In this document: positions 21,640 to 32,579 of the stretch, in pieces
How positions within the stretch are numbered: the first letter of the stretch is position 1
Layout: each line of letters begins with the position of its first letter
Origin: Nitrospiraceae bacterium
GTDB lineage: Bacteria > Nitrospirota > Nitrospiria > Nitrospirales > Nitrospiraceae
DNA length: 64,000 bases
Assembly (NCBI GenBank): GCA_919902665.1
Contig: CAKKRK010000028.1
Coordinates: 17,668 to 81,667 of the forward strand
Direction of reading: 5' to 3'
Position numbers and translations under genes: made by a program
The notes under the pieces: model-generated
The model's database searches: none
Seen by the model: only the letters and a program-made list of their open reading frames with translations
Told to the model about the DNA's origin: nothing

Positions 21640-21837
21640 CTACCGATAGAATGGCGAGGCTCCGGCTTGATGCGACCGACTGCGCACGATGCCGTCATGG
21701 AGCCAGTGGATGAACAGAGCCATGTCTTGGGCTTCAGCGTGCTCGGGGTCAGCCAGTTCCGAAAAGATCAGCCGTTGGAAGCAGAACTTGCCATAGGAGA
21801 GTAATTCGCCACCCTCGATCTCTTCACGCCACGCCAT
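21640..21837 (-). CDS. Hypothetical protein
   Basis: 65-aa ORF without overlapping competitor; no recognised family. Confidence 0.35.
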   Translation of the reverse strand: MAWREEIEGGELLSYGKFCFQRLIFSELADPEHAEAQDMALFIHWLHDGIVRSRSHQAGASPFYR

Positions 21838-22053
21838 TTTCCCTCGATTGTTCGATCGGGTGGGAGGTCTGACAGCTAAGATCTCCGCACCTTCCAGTCA
21901 CGCACTATTCAGCACTCGGAAATCAACCCCAGCACTTCCCTCTGGTGCGTGATTTCCTTGCGGGAAACGGGTATCCTTCAGCAAAAATTAATCCGTATCT
22001 GCGTGTACTGCATAGGGACAGTCTGAGGGATGATTTGAACGACAAAGGGATCA

Positions 22054-23613
22054 ATGGCGAAGAAAGAAAAGCCAGGCTCTAAACAAGACACCGGTGCCAA
22101 CCTCGGGTTCGAAGCCAAGCTGTGGCAGATGGCTGATGGACTCCGCAATAACATGGATGCGGCGGAGTACAAGCATGTCGTGCTCGGCCTGATCTTTTTG
22201 AAATACATCTCCGATGCGTTTGAGGCCAAGCATGCTGAACTTGAGGCGCAAAAGAAGCAGGGCGCTGATCCCGAAGATCCAGACGAATATAAGGCCGTGA
22301 GGATTTTCTGGGTACCAAAAGAGGCGCGGTGGTCACATCTCAAGGCCAGCGCCCCGCAACCGACGATCGGTACGGTCGTCGATGATGCGATGAGCGCCAT
22401 CGAGCGTGATAACCCGTCGCTCAAGGGCGTACTACCGAAAGACTTTGGACGAACAGGCCTCGACAAGCAGCGGCTTGGCCAGCTCATTAATCTCGTCTCT
22501 GACATCGCACTTGGTAGCCCAGCAGATCGTGCGAAGGACACACTTGGCCGCGTCTACGAGTACTTCCTCTCACAATTCGCCAGTGCGGAGGGCAAGAAAG
22601 GCGGGCAGTTCTACACACCGTCGCGAGTCGTCCGTGTGCTGGTTGAAATGCTTGCGCCCTACAAGGGGCGCGTCTATGACCCCTGCTGCGGTTCGGGCGG
22701 CATGTTTGTCAGCAGTGAAAAGTTCATCGAAGCCCACAGTGGCAAGCTCGGCGACATCTCCATCTACGGACAGGAGTCGAACTACACCACCTGGCGTCTG
22801 GCTAAGATGAACCTCGCCATCCGGGGGATCGACGCGCAGATTGGCCACGGCGATACCTTTCACCATGACGCGCATCCTGATTTGAAGGCCGACTATGTGT
22901 TGGCGAACCCGCCCTTCAATGACAGTGACTGGCGCGGTGAACTGTTGAAGGACGACAAGCGCTGGGTCTACGGCACGCCGCCCGCAGGCAACGCCAACTA
23001 CGCCTGGGTGCAGCACTTCATCCACCACCTCGCGCCCACTGGGCTGGCAGGGTTTGTTTTGGCCAATGGCTCGATGTCATCCAATCAATCCAATGAGGGT
23101 GAAATTAGGAAGGCCATCATCGAGGCTGACTTGGTGGATTGCATGGTCGCACTGCCGGGGCAATTGTTCTACTCGACGCAGATTCCGGTGTGCCTCTGGT
23201 TCCTTGCGCGCAACAAAAAGAACGGCCGCTTCCGTGACCGTCGTGGTGAGACTCTGTTCATCGATGCTCGCAAGATGGGGACGCTGATTGACCGGGTCCA
23301 TCGAGAATTGACAGACGAGGATGTCGCTAAAATTTCCGGTACCTACCATGCTTGGCGTGGGGATAAAGGCGCTGGCGACTACGAAGACGTGGCTGGTTTC
23401 TGCAAAGCAGCAAAGCTGGAAGATATCCGTAAGCACGGCCATGTGCTGACCCCTGGCCGCTACGTGGGCGCGGAGGCCGTCGAGGATGATGGAGAGCCGT
23501 TCGAGGACAAGATGAAACGGCTCACCGCCACGTTGCGTGAACAACAGGCTGAAGCTGCGAAGCTCGACGTAGCCATTGCCGCTAACCTGAAGGAACTGGG
23601 GTATGGCGGGTAA
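22054..23613 (+). CDS. hsdM: Type I restriction-modification system methyltransferase subunit HsdM
   Basis: [51 protein letters not shown]. Confidence 0.96.
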   Translation: MAKKEKPGSKQDTGANLGFEAKLWQMADGLRNNMDAAEYKHVVLGLIFLKYISDAFEAKHAELEAQKKQGADPEDPDEYKAVRIFWVPKEARWSHLKASAPQPTIGTVVDDAMSAIERDNPSLKGVLPKDFGRTGLDKQRLGQLINLVSDIALGSPADRAKDTLGRVYEYFLSQFASAEGKKGGQFYTPSRVVRVLVEMLAPYKGRVYDPCCGSGGMFVSSEKFIEAHSGKLGDISIYGQESNYTTWRLAKMNLAIRGIDAQIGHGDTFHHDAHPDLKADYVLANPPFNDSDWRGELLKDDKRWVYGTPPAGNANYAWVQHFIHHLAPTGLAGFVLANGSMSSNQSNEGEIRKAIIEADLVDCMVALPGQLFYSTQIPVCLWFLARNKKNGRFRDRRGETLFIDARKMGTLIDRVHRELTDEDVAKISGTYHAWRGDKGAGDYEDVAGFCKAAKLEDIRKHGHVLTPGRYVGAEAVEDDGEPFEDKMKRLTATLREQQAEAAKLDVAIAANLKELGYGG

Positions 23614-24781
23614 GCGGACGCGCGGAGCAACCACCGTCCGTTCCGGCTTTGCGGCCCTGGTTACCGAGGTCAAAGGCCGCATCCAGGCAGCCCAGACCCG
23701 CGCGATGCTCGCGGTCAATGCCGAGCTCGTCCGTCTCTACTGGGACATCGGGCGCATTATCGACGAACGCCAGCAGCGCGAAGGGTGGGGTGCTGCCGTC
23801 ATCCCCCGGCTGGCGTCGGAACTCAGAAACGAATTGCCGGAATTGAAGGGATTCTCTGAGCGAAACATCAAGCTGATGCTGGCCTTTTACCGTGCATATC
23901 CCAATCCAGGTGAGTTTGTGCAACGGGCTGTTGCACCATTGCCTGGCGCCACGAAATCGCCACAACTGGTGGCGAAAATCCGTCCATCTGAGAAAGTGCA
24001 ACCGCCGGTTGCACAATTGCCTGCGACGATGTTTTGGACAGTCCCCTGGGCGCATCACGTCATCATCGTGCAAAAGGTCAAGGACCTCTCCACGCGCCGC
24101 TGGTACATGGAGCAGACACTCGCCAACGGCTGGAGTCGCAATATCCTCGCTCTGCAGATCGACGCGCAGGCCCACGCTCGCCACGGCAAGGCTGTTTCCA
24201 ACTTCGCCGCGATACTGCCTGCGCCGCAGTCCGACCTTGTCCAGCAGACGCTCAAAGACCCCTACATGTTCGACTTTCTTACCCTCGCTGAGCCGTTCCA
24301 TGAACGCGAACTCGAAACCGCACTCGTCCGCCACCTGGAGAAATTCCTGCTTGAGCTCGGGCAGGGTTTTGCCTTCGTTGGCCGGCAATATCGGCTTGAC
24401 GTGGGCAACGAAGACTTCTATATCGACCTGCTCTTCTACCACCTGCGCCTGCGCGCCTTTATCGTCATCGACTTGAAGAAGGGCAAGTTCAAGCCTGAGT
24501 ACGCCGGCAAGCTCAACTTCTATTGCAATGTCGTCAACGACCGGCTCAAGCACGCAACCGACGCCCCGACCATCGGTCTGATTCTGTGTCAGACAAAGGA
24601 TCATCTGCTCGCCGAATACAGTGTTGCCGGCATCGACAAACCGATCGGCATCTCGACGTATGAACTGACGCGGGCATTGCCGAAGAAGCTACAGTCGGTG
24701 CTGCCGACCGTGGAGGAGATCGAGGCGGAGTTGTCCGGAGAATCGCGTGGCATGTCACGGCCAAGACGGAGGAAATCGTGA
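23603..24781 (+). CDS. YhcG/DUF1016 family PDDEXK nuclease
   Basis: N-terminal [20 protein letters not shown]...[19 protein letters not shown]-terminal [42 protein letters not shown]. Overlaps the hsdM stop. Confidence 0.92.
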   Translation: MAGKRTRGATTVRSGFAALVTEVKGRIQAAQTRAMLAVNAELVRLYWDIGRIIDERQQREGWGAAVIPRLASELRNELPELKGFSERNIKLMLAFYRAYPNPGEFVQRAVAPLPGATKSPQLVAKIRPSEKVQPPVAQLPATMFWTVPWAHHVIIVQKVKDLSTRRWYMEQTLANGWSRNILALQIDAQAHARHGKAVSNFAAILPAPQSDLVQQTLKDPYMFDFLTLAEPFHERELETALVRHLEKFLLELGQGFAFVGRQYRLDVGNEDFYIDLLFYHLRLRAFIVIDLKKGKFKPEYAGKLNFYCNVVNDRLKHATDAPTIGLILCQTKDHLLAEYSVAGIDKPIGISTYELTRALPKKLQSVLPTVEEIEAELSGESRGMSRPRRRKS

Positions 24782-24815
24782 ACGGTCCCAAAGCTGAGAA
24801 GCCGTTTGCTGCTGA

Positions 24816-24852
24816 CCTGCCTGCCTCCGAAGTGGCAGCGAAGGCAGGCAGG
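24816..24852. repeat. Perfect 10-bp inverted repeat (cctgcctgcc / ggcaggcagg, 17-nt loop)
   Basis: Read directly; lies between the yhcG-like and hepT-like genes. Confidence 0.8.
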
Positions 24853-24906
24853 AATTGAGGGTTGGCGCATGAGGCGTCTAGGATGGAACCGCCAGAGGAT
24901 GAGGCC

Positions 24907-25329
24907 ATGATCGATTACGACAAGCTTCAGAAAGCACTCAAACATTTGGAAGAGCAATATGCCAACCACAAACAGGCACCGAACCGTCCCGAACTGACCG
25001 AGATCGATCGGCAGGGCATCGCGGAATCCGTCATTCAGCGATTCGAAACCTGCTACGACACCCTGTGGAAAGACCTCAAACGCTACCTCATCGAAGAAAT
25101 TGGCCTGGCGGATGTCCCCAACAGCCCCAAGCCGCTGTTGAAGCTGGCCGGGCAGAACGAGCTCTTTGCCACCCCGGTTGAACAATGGCTCACATACGCC
25201 GACGCCCGCACCAGCACCGCCCATGACTACAGCGGAGAAAAGGCAAAGGAAACCCTCGCCCTCATGGGCGATTTCATCGATGACGCCATCGGCCTCTATC
25301 AGACGATGACAGGAACCACGTGGGAATGA
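24907..25329 (+). CDS. HepT/HI0074-like HEPN domain protein (nucleotidyltransferase substrate-binding family)
   Basis: MIDYDKLQKALKHLEEQY...FETCYDTLWKDLKRYLIEEIG...WLTYADARTSTAHDYSGEKAKE; intact RX4HXY motif. Start at internal ATG 24907. Confidence 0.85.
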   Translation: MIDYDKLQKALKHLEEQYANHKQAPNRPELTEIDRQGIAESVIQRFETCYDTLWKDLKRYLIEEIGLADVPNSPKPLLKLAGQNELFATPVEQWLTYADARTSTAHDYSGEKAKETLALMGDFIDDAIGLYQTMTGTTWE

Positions 25330-27029
25330 CCGATGCCATAGACCTCACAACAGAGCAGCGCACCACACTGAGCATGCTCTTGGGACAGTTCCTTCCCGGC
25401 GTCGCCGTGTGGGCCTATGGCTCACGCGTAAAATGGACCGCTCGTCCCAACTCCGACCTCGATCTCGTCGCCTTTACCACCCCAGCCCAACACCATCAGG
25501 TAGCAGAGATCAAGGACGCGCTGGCCGAAAGTAATCTACCCTTTCCGGTGGACCTCCATGTCTGGGATGAAGTGCCAGAGCGCTTCCGCGAGATCATCCG
25601 CAAGGAATATGTGGTGGTGCAGGAGGCCAAACTACCGGAAAGCAAAACGAGTATGCCGGGTGAGTGGCCTGAGGTGACGACGTTCGCCAATCTCATCGAA
25701 GAGGGTGCACTGGAGATCGGAGATGGCTATCGGGCCAAGAACGAGGAACTTGGTGGTGATGGCCTGATCTTTCTCCGGGCCGGGCACGTGACCGATTCAC
25801 ACATTAACTTCACTGGCGTCGAACGTTTCCACGCTGCGTTGGAAGCACGAGTTCGCTCGAAGCTTTCGATGCCTGGAGACGCCGTCGTGACAACAAAAGG
25901 CAATAGCACCGGAAGAACGACGTTCGTGACATCCTCAATGCCGCGGTTCGTCTACTCACCACACTTGAGCTACTGGCGCAGTAAAGATCGCAACCGTATC
26001 GAGGGTGGTTTTCTTCGCTACTGGAGCAAGGGTTCTGAGTTTTCCGAGCAACTCTCTGGGATGAAGGCTTCTACCGATATGGCGCCGTACCTCAGCTTGA
26101 TTGACCAGAAGCGGCTCCGAATATCGCTACCTCCAATCGTTGAACAACGTGCCATTGCCCACATCCTTGGCCAGCTGGACGACAAAATTGAGCTAAACCG
26201 ACGGATGAACGAAACGCTGGAGGCGATGGTGCGGACGCTCTTCAAGTCGTGGTTCGTGGACTTCGACCCAGTCCATGCCAAGGCCGAGGGTCGCGATTCA
26301 TGTCTACCAAAGCACCTGGCTACTTTGTTCCCCGATTCCTTCGAGGACTCGGAGCTGGGGGAGATTCCGAGGGGGTGGGAACTGCGAACTATCGAAGAGC
26401 TTTCGGAACAAGTCGCAATGGGCCCCTTCGGCTCCTCAATTAAGATTTCCACTTTTGTGTCGGAGGGTGTGCCCGTGATCAGCGGTCAGCATCTTCGAGG
26501 CACCTTGCTTGATGATTCAGAGTTCAACTTCATAACTGAAGAGCACGCTGATCAGCTCAAGCGATCCAATGTTCAGCGAGGCGATGTCATCTTTACTCAT
26601 GCAGGTAGTATCGGCCAAGTTGCTTATATTCCTGAAACGTCACGCCATGAGCGCTACATCATCTCGCAGCGCCAGTTTTATATGCGATGCAATCCAACGA
26701 AGGTGTCGCCGCTATTCATCGTCTCCTACTTCAAAACCCCAGGAGGCCAACATAGGTTGTTGGCTAACACCTCATCGACAGGGGTACCGTCGATTTCACA
26801 GCCTGTCAGTTACCTTCGTCACCTCCAAATTGTTCTACCTCCTCATGATCTGTTGAACATTTTCGATTCGGCCGCTCGATCAATCTATCGTACCGTCGCG
26901 CACAATGAGAACCAATCTCGAGCACTTACGAGTCTGCGAGACACGCTACTGCCCAAGCTCATCTCCGGCGAGCTGCGAGTTCAGGATATGAACCGCTTCG
27001 AAAAAGGAATGCAACATGGCCACAACTGA
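25320..27029 (+). CDS. hsdS: Fusion protein: N-terminal MntA-like nucleotidyltransferase domain + type I RM specificity subunit HsdS
   Basis: Residues ~1-105: [29 protein letters not shown] (GSX10DXD). Remainder: two TRD/coiled-coil modules ([61 protein letters not shown]...[17 protein letters not shown]). Confidence 0.92.
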   Translation: MGMTDAIDLTTEQRTTLSMLLGQFLPGVAVWAYGSRVKWTARPNSDLDLVAFTTPAQHHQVAEIKDALAESNLPFPVDLHVWDEVPERFREIIRKEYVVVQEAKLPESKTSMPGEWPEVTTFANLIEEGALEIGDGYRAKNEELGGDGLIFLRAGHVTDSHINFTGVERFHAALEARVRSKLSMPGDAVVTTKGNSTGRTTFVTSSMPRFVYSPHLSYWRSKDRNRIEGGFLRYWSKGSEFSEQLSGMKASTDMAPYLSLIDQKRLRISLPPIVEQRAIAHILGQLDDKIELNRRMNETLEAMVRTLFKSWFVDFDPVHAKAEGRDSCLPKHLATLFPDSFEDSELGEIPRGWELRTIEELSEQVAMGPFGSSIKISTFVSEGVPVISGQHLRGTLLDDSEFNFITEEHADQLKRSNVQRGDVIFTHAGSIGQVAYIPETSRHERYIISQRQFYMRCNPTKVSPLFIVSYFKTPGGQHRLLANTSSTGVPSISQPVSYLRHLQIVLPPHDLLNIFDSAARSIYRTVAHNENQSRALTSLRDTLLPKLISGELRVQDMNRFEKGMQHGHN

Positions 27030-27465
27030 CTTGCCGCAATCTGAAGCAGATGCCCTGATCGCGCTAGCCAAGGTCAAGGTTAATGACGATTCGTATGACT
27101 ACCCTGGGACCGGCGGATCGCTCGTTGTGCCGCTCACATCGCAAGATAAACGCGAGGATTTCCTGCTAGACATTTATCGTGGACGAATTGATCTGCTGAA
27201 AGGTACGTACCAGAACCGTGCTCGTCAGGTTATCATCCTTGTTCGAGTCGATTTCGGCGGCGCGCCTCATCGCAATCCAGACGGAGAAGAAGTGCTATGT
27301 CCCCACTTGCATCTGTATCGCGAAGGGTTTGGCGATAAATGGGCTGTGCCTCTGCCAGCAGATCTGTTCCCCAACGTCAACGATCTGTGGCTGACACTCG
27401 AAGACTTTATGCGGTTTTGCAACGTTGTTGATCCGCCTGCAATTGCGCGAGGACTGTTCATATGA
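27016..27465 (+). CDS. DUF6978-like hypothetical protein
   Basis: [14 protein letters not shown] ... [34 protein letters not shown]...[36 protein letters not shown]; overlaps the hsdS stop. Family name from recollection. Confidence 0.65.
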   Translation: MATTDLPQSEADALIALAKVKVNDDSYDYPGTGGSLVVPLTSQDKREDFLLDIYRGRIDLLKGTYQNRARQVIILVRVDFGGAPHRNPDGEEVLCPHLHLYREGFGDKWAVPLPADLFPNVNDLWLTLEDFMRFCNVVDPPAIARGLFI

Positions 27466-28229
27466 TTGACCAGGTGCAAGAGTTGCTTGATCAGTATTGG
27501 GCTTGGTTGAAGGATAAGACCAAGCTGCGTGACGTAGGAGGAGAATGGGTAGAGATTACAACCCCTCATCTCGATCGGCATAATGACTACCTGCAAATTT
27601 ATGCACGCCGTCAGAATGGCACCCTTGTGCTAACCGACGACGGCTACATCATTGGCGACCTCAATCGAAGCGGCTGCAGGCTCGATAGCCATAAGCGGCA
27701 AGCCCTGTTGAATATGACGCTTGCAGGGTTCGGCGTTCAGCTTATTGATGGACGGCTTGAAGTCCATGCGTCTCCAGAAAACTTTGCTATACGGAAGCAC
27801 AATCTGTTGCAAGCCATGCTCGCGGTAAATGATCTCTTCTTTCTTTCAATCCCTATGGTCGCGAGCTTGTTCTACGAGGATGTTGTTGCGTGGCTCGATG
27901 CTAGTGACATTCGGTATACGCCGAACATCAAATTTACAGGCAAGAGCGGTTATGACCACCTCTTTGACTTTGTTATCCCCAAATCGCGAAGGCAGCCTGA
28001 GCGGATTCTCCACACGATCACGCGGCCAAGTAAGGATACGGCAGAAGCAGCGGCGTTCAAGTGGATTGACACAAGAGACGTACGTTCACCCGAGTCTCGT
28101 GCCTACGCACTCCTCAACGATCAGGAGCAACGTGTTCCGCAAGGGGTGCTGGACGCCTTGTCTAACTACGATATACGTCCGGTGGTTTGGAGCGGTCGAG
28201 AGCAAATCAGGGAAGAATTAGCCGCCTAG
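27462..28229 (+). CDS. DUF1828/DUF1829-like protein
   Basis: N-terminal [41 protein letters not shown] (DUF1828-like); C-terminal [49 protein letters not shown] (DUF1829-like). Confidence 0.8.
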   Translation: MIDQVQELLDQYWAWLKDKTKLRDVGGEWVEITTPHLDRHNDYLQIYARRQNGTLVLTDDGYIIGDLNRSGCRLDSHKRQALLNMTLAGFGVQLIDGRLEVHASPENFAIRKHNLLQAMLAVNDLFFLSIPMVASLFYEDVVAWLDASDIRYTPNIKFTGKSGYDHLFDFVIPKSRRQPERILHTITRPSKDTAEAAAFKWIDTRDVRSPESRAYALLNDQEQRVPQGVLDALSNYDIRPVVWSGREQIREELAA

Positions 28230-28245
28230 GTCTGCCGGTCCGTAT

Positions 28246-28965
28246 ATGGCCGAAATATCTATCATTAGTGATTTTAGGATGTACGGCGCAAGAGAGGCGA
28301 TGGCTTCTGGAATGGTTCACATTGAAGAGCAGGTCAAGGGGTTGGAACGGTCCGTGACAGAGAATCCTGGTCTAGCGTTCGATCTTGCCAAGACCCTTCT
28401 CGAAAGCACCTGCAAGACCATCCTGAGTGAGCGGAAGCTTGCCTTCTCTCCGGATGATGACCTCCCCAAGCTATTCAAAATGGTGACTAAGCATCTCCCG
28501 TTTCTGCCGGAGTCATCTGCCAACGAAGCTGACGCAAGAAAAAGGCTATCTCAGACACTTGGCGGGCTCCATACGTCGCTGGTTGGTGTGTGCGAACTCA
28601 GAAACTCGTACGGATTTGCATCTCACGGAAGTGAATCTCAGCGACCAGTTATGGCTGGCGCACAGGCGATCCTAGCAGCTCAGGCGGCTGATACCATCAT
28701 TGGTTTCTTGCATCGAGTTCATCGTCAGGACGCGGTTAGAGATACGTCCTCGAAGTTTACGTACGAAGACAATCAAGACTTCAACGACTACGTGGATTTC
28801 GCCAATGAGCCAGCTCAGATATTTCATCTGGAGTACAAGGCAAGCGAAGTGCTCTTTAACGTGGACCAGGAAGCCTATAAAGACTTGCTTGCCAACTACT
28901 CGGGTGATGATATCGATCAGGCCAATCAGTCAGCCGATAGTGGAGAAGCGGAGAGTCCTCGGTGA
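28246..28965 (+). CDS. Abi-C-like abortive infection family protein
   Basis: [17 protein letters not shown]...[24 protein letters not shown]...[17 protein letters not shown] resembles the Abi-C C-terminal domain. Confidence 0.78.
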   Translation: MAEISIISDFRMYGAREAMASGMVHIEEQVKGLERSVTENPGLAFDLAKTLLESTCKTILSERKLAFSPDDDLPKLFKMVTKHLPFLPESSANEADARKRLSQTLGGLHTSLVGVCELRNSYGFASHGSESQRPVMAGAQAILAAQAADTIIGFLHRVHRQDAVRDTSSKFTYEDNQDFNDYVDFANEPAQIFHLEYKASEVLFNVDQEAYKDLLANYSGDDIDQANQSADSGEAESPR

Positions 28966-31900
28966 ATAGTGCGGGTTTTGCAGAATCGGTGGTCGAGCAG
29001 GCAGCTCTTGCGTGGCTGGAGGCGCTGGGCTACACAGTGCTGCATGGCCCGGACATCGCCGCAGGCGAACCTAGCGCCGAGCGCAGCGATCCAAACTACC
29101 GTGACGCGATTCTGGAGAGGCGTCTGCGGGAGGCGCTTGTCCGGCTTAATCCAGACCTTCCACCAGAGGCCATCGAAGATGCTTTCCGGAAGCTCACACG
29201 GTTCGATTCGCCTTCATTAGTTGAACGGAACCGTATGGTCCATCGGATGCTTGTCGATGGAGTAACCGTTGAGTATCGCCGGAAAGACGGTTCAATTGCA
29301 GGTGCCCAAGCTCGTGTGCTGGATTATGGGACTCCGGACAAGAACGACTGGCTGGTGGTAAATCAGTTCACGGTTAGCGAAGGGCAGCATACTCGTCGGC
29401 CTGACGTGGTGCTGTTCGTCAATGGGTTGCCACTGGCGGTGATCGAACTCAAGAATCCTGTCGACGAGAACGCCACTGTTGAAGTGGCCATTCAGCAGCT
29501 GGATACCTATCAGGCACAAATCCCGGCGCTTTTTGCTACCAACGCAGCACTGGTGTCGTCTGACGGAAGATATGCGCGAATCGGTGTGCTCGGGGCTGGG
29601 AAAGAATGGTTTAAGCCCTGGCGAACGATTGCAGGGGTTCAGGATGCGTCTCCTACGATTTCCGAGCTGCAAGTTATCCTGGAAGGAGTCTTTGAAAAAC
29701 GACGGTTCCTCGACCTGGTGCGGCATTTCTTTGTCTTCGAAGACGAGGGCCATGGAAAGCTTAGTAAGAAGATGGCGGGCTACCATCAATTCCATGCGGT
29801 GAATGTGGCGGTCGAGGAAACCTTGCGGGCTGCTCAGCGCGTGACAGAGCACCGGGCTGCCGATGCTCTGGGAACGTACAAGTCGGGGCACCAACCGGGC
29901 GGTGAACTTGGCGATCGTCGGGTGGGCGTGGTGTGGCATACACAGGGATCGGGGAAGAGCCTGACGATGGCCTTCTACGCGGGGCGAGTCATCCTGCATC
30001 CGACGATGGCCAACCCAACCATCGTCGTGCTTACCGATCGCAATGACCTCGACGATCAACTCTTCGGTACCTTCGCTCGGTGCCGTGACCTTCTCCGGCA
30101 GGACCCTGTTCAGGCGACCGACCGGGCTGACTTGCGTGCCAAGTTGAGCGTGGCTTCAGGCGGCGTGGTGTTCACCACCATTCAGAAGTTCTTCCCCGAA
30201 GAAAAGGGCGATCGGCATCCTGTGCTTTCGGAGCGCCGCAACATCGTCGTGATTGCGGACGAGGCCCATCGGAGCCAGTATGACTTTATCGACGGCTTTG
30301 CCCGCCACATGCGTGATGCGTTGCCCAATGCGTCGTTCATTGGATTCACCGGCACACCCATCGAAAAGACCGATGCCAATACACGGGCGGTCTTTGGCGA
30401 TTACATCAGCATCTACGACATCCAGCGGGCAGTCATTGATAAAGCCACGGTTCCCATCTACTACGAGAGTCGGCTGGCAAAGCTGGAACTGAAAGCATCC
30501 GAGCGGCCCAAGATCGATCCCAAGTTTGAAGAGGCCACAGAAGGCGAAGAGGTCGAGCGCAAGGAGAAGCTCAAGACCAAGTGGGCGCAGCTGGAAGCCG
30601 TGGTGGGGTCGGAGAATCGGATTAAGTTGATCGCGCAAGACCTCGTTGATCACTTCGAAGATCGTCTTGCTGCCATGGATGGGAAGGCCATGGTGGTCTG
30701 TATGAGCCGGAGGATCTGTGTGGAACTGTACCGTGAGATCACCGCCCTGCGCCCACAATGGCATGCCGATGCGGATGACCAAGGGTCGATGAAGGTGATT
30801 ATGACCGGCTCGCCGTCCGACCCGATCGAGTGGCAGGGCCATATCCGGAATAAGAAACGCCGGGAGGACATGGCGCTTCGGTTCCGTGCTCCCAAAGATC
30901 CCTTTCGGCTCGTCATTGTTCGTGACATGTGGCTGACTGGGTTTGATGCGCCGAGTCTCCATACGATGTATCTCGATAAGCCGATGCGCGGGCATGGGCT
31001 CATGCAGACCATTGCCCGGGTGAACCGTGTGTTCAAAGATAAGCCTGGCGGACTAGTTGTCGATTACCTTGGTCTCGCCGACGAACTTAAGCAGGCGCTT
31101 GCGACCTATACAGAAAGCGGTGGGACCGGAAAGACCGCGATCGACCAGGCCGAAGCCGTCGCGGTGATGTTGGAAAAGTATGAAATCTGCCAAGGTCTTT
31201 TTCATAGTTTTGACTGGTCGCCCTGGATGACCGGCAAGCCGCAAGAGCGACTCTCGGTCTTACCTGCTGCACAAGAGCATATCTTGAGGCAACAGGATGG
31301 CAAAGCACGTCTTCTTCGTGCTGTGAACGATCTCTCGCAAGCCTTTGCGTTGGCTGTGCCGCATGAGGAGACCTTTCGGATTCGGGACGACGTCGGATTC
31401 TTCCAGGCGGTGCGTGCGGTGTTGGCGAAGAGTACGCCGGGCGACCAGAAGACTGACGAAGAGCTCGACCATGCCATTCGCCAGATCATTTCAAAGGCGG
31501 TGGTGTCCGACGAGATTATGGACATCTTTGCGGCTGCAGGGCTCAAGAAGCCAGATCTCTCGATCCTCTCCGATGAGTTTCTCGCCGAAGTGCGCGAAAT
31601 GCCGCAGAAGAACTTGGCTGTCGAACTGTTGCGGAAGTTGCTGAGTGGAGAGATTAAGGTGCGGTTGCGCAGGAATGTGGTGCAGGCCAAGTCCTTTGCG
31701 GAGATGTTGGAACAAGCGGTGCGGAAGTACCAGAACCGGGCGATTGAGGCCGCGCAGGTGATCGAGGAAATGATCGGCTTGGCCAAGGACATGCGCCGAG
31801 CCCATGAGCGGGGAGAACGTCTTGGGCTGACCGAGGAAGAGATGGCCTTCTATGATGCGCTCGAAACCAACGACAGCGCGGTGAAGGTCCTGGGGGATGA

Positions 31901-32108
31901 GACGTTGCGGACTATTGCGCGAGAAGTGGCGGAGGCCGTTCGCAAGAATGTCACGATCGACTGGACGGTTCGAGAAAACGTTCGGGCCCAGCTCCGCGTG
32001 ATTGTGAAGCGGATTCTCAGAAAGTACGGCTATCCGCCTGACAAGCAAGAAAAAGCGACTCAAACTGTGTTGGAACAGGCCGAAGTGCTGTGTGCTGAAG
32101 TTTATTGA
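28962..32108 (+). CDS. hsdR: Type I restriction endonuclease subunit HsdR
   Basis: [20 protein letters not shown] nuclease core; [84 protein letters not shown]. Confidence 0.97.
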   Translation: MNSAGFAESVVEQAALAWLEALGYTVLHGPDIAAGEPSAERSDPNYRDAILERRLREALVRLNPDLPPEAIEDAFRKLTRFDSPSLVERNRMVHRMLVDGVTVEYRRKDGSIAGAQARVLDYGTPDKNDWLVVNQFTVSEGQHTRRPDVVLFVNGLPLAVIELKNPVDENATVEVAIQQLDTYQAQIPALFATNAALVSSDGRYARIGVLGAGKEWFKPWRTIAGVQDASPTISELQVILEGVFEKRRFLDLVRHFFVFEDEGHGKLSKKMAGYHQFHAVNVAVEETLRAAQRVTEHRAADALGTYKSGHQPGGELGDRRVGVVWHTQGSGKSLTMAFYAGRVILHPTMANPTIVVLTDRNDLDDQLFGTFARCRDLLRQDPVQATDRADLRAKLSVASGGVVFTTIQKFFPEEKGDRHPVLSERRNIVVIADEAHRSQYDFIDGFARHMRDALPNASFIGFTGTPIEKTDANTRAVFGDYISIYDIQRAVIDKATVPIYYESRLAKLELKASERPKIDPKFEEATEGEEVERKEKLKTKWAQLEAVVGSENRIKLIAQDLVDHFEDRLAAMDGKAMVVCMSRRICVELYREITALRPQWHADADDQGSMKVIMTGSPSDPIEWQGHIRNKKRREDMALRFRAPKDPFRLVIVRDMWLTGFDAPSLHTMYLDKPMRGHGLMQTIARVNRVFKDKPGGLVVDYLGLADELKQALATYTESGGTGKTAIDQAEAVAVMLEKYEICQGLFHSFDWSPWMTGKPQERLSVLPAAQEHILRQQDGKARLLRAVNDLSQAFALAVPHEETFRIRDDVGFFQAVRAVLAKSTPGDQKTDEELDHAIRQIISKAVVSDEIMDIFAAAGLKKPDLSILSDEFLAEVREMPQKNLAVELLRKLLSGEIKVRLRRNVVQAKSFAEMLEQAVRKYQNRAIEAAQVIEEMIGLAKDMRRAHERGERLGLTEEEMAFYDALETNDSAVKVLGDETLRTIAREVAEAVRKNVTIDWTVRENVRAQLRVIVKRILRKYGYPPDKQEKATQTVLEQAEVLCAEVY

Positions 32109-32420
32109 AGATCAGAAATGGATGAGGGGCAGATCTTGAATCGTGCATGTTCTTTCTAACGTAGTCCACAGTCAAGCCAACCAGGGAGCATGAGGGGATG
32201 CCATGGGTGCTGCACGCGTGGGTGAGGAACGAGAGGACTCTCTCATGGAGTGTTGCGTTGGCTTGTGTGGGGTTATCTTAGGAAGAATGTTGCGCCTGAT
32301 GAGGCGACGGGACGAGCAAGCTTGGTATTAAAGCGGAAGAAACACCCAAGGGGTTTCTCCGTCGACCGTGATTACGATAAAGCAAAAATGAGTTGGCGGG
32401 TCACACGAAGTGCGGTTTGG

Positions 32421-32493
32421 TGGCGGTGGGCCGGATTGAACGGCCGACCCGCGGCTTATGAGTCCGCTGCTCTGCCAACTGAGCTACACCGCC
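32421..32493 (-). tRNA. tRNA with CAU anticodon (tRNA-Met or lysidine-modified tRNA-Ile2)
   Basis: Reverse complement GGCGGTGTAGCTCAGTTGGCAGAGCAGCGGACTCATAAGCCGCGGGTCGGCCGTTCAATCCGGCCCACCGCCA: 7-bp acceptor stem, GCTC/GAGC D-stem, CTCATAA loop, GGCCG/CGGCC T-stem. Confidence 0.93.
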
Positions 32494-32579
32494 ACGTTGA
32501 AGAATGCAGATGATAGCCGAAGACGACGGTCACTGTCCACCGACTGGACAGGGCATAGCCGAGCCATGTCTGGCTGAAG

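Noticed and set aside
28969-31644. Multiple ORFs opposite or out of frame within hsdR, e.g. 29292-30059 and 30156-30995 on minus
   Set aside because: Shadow ORFs inside a clearly coding hsdR; compositional artefacts.
32250-32513. ORF on + overlapping the tRNA region
   Set aside because: It reads antisense through the tRNA gene; its sequence is low-quality and the tRNA structure is convincing.
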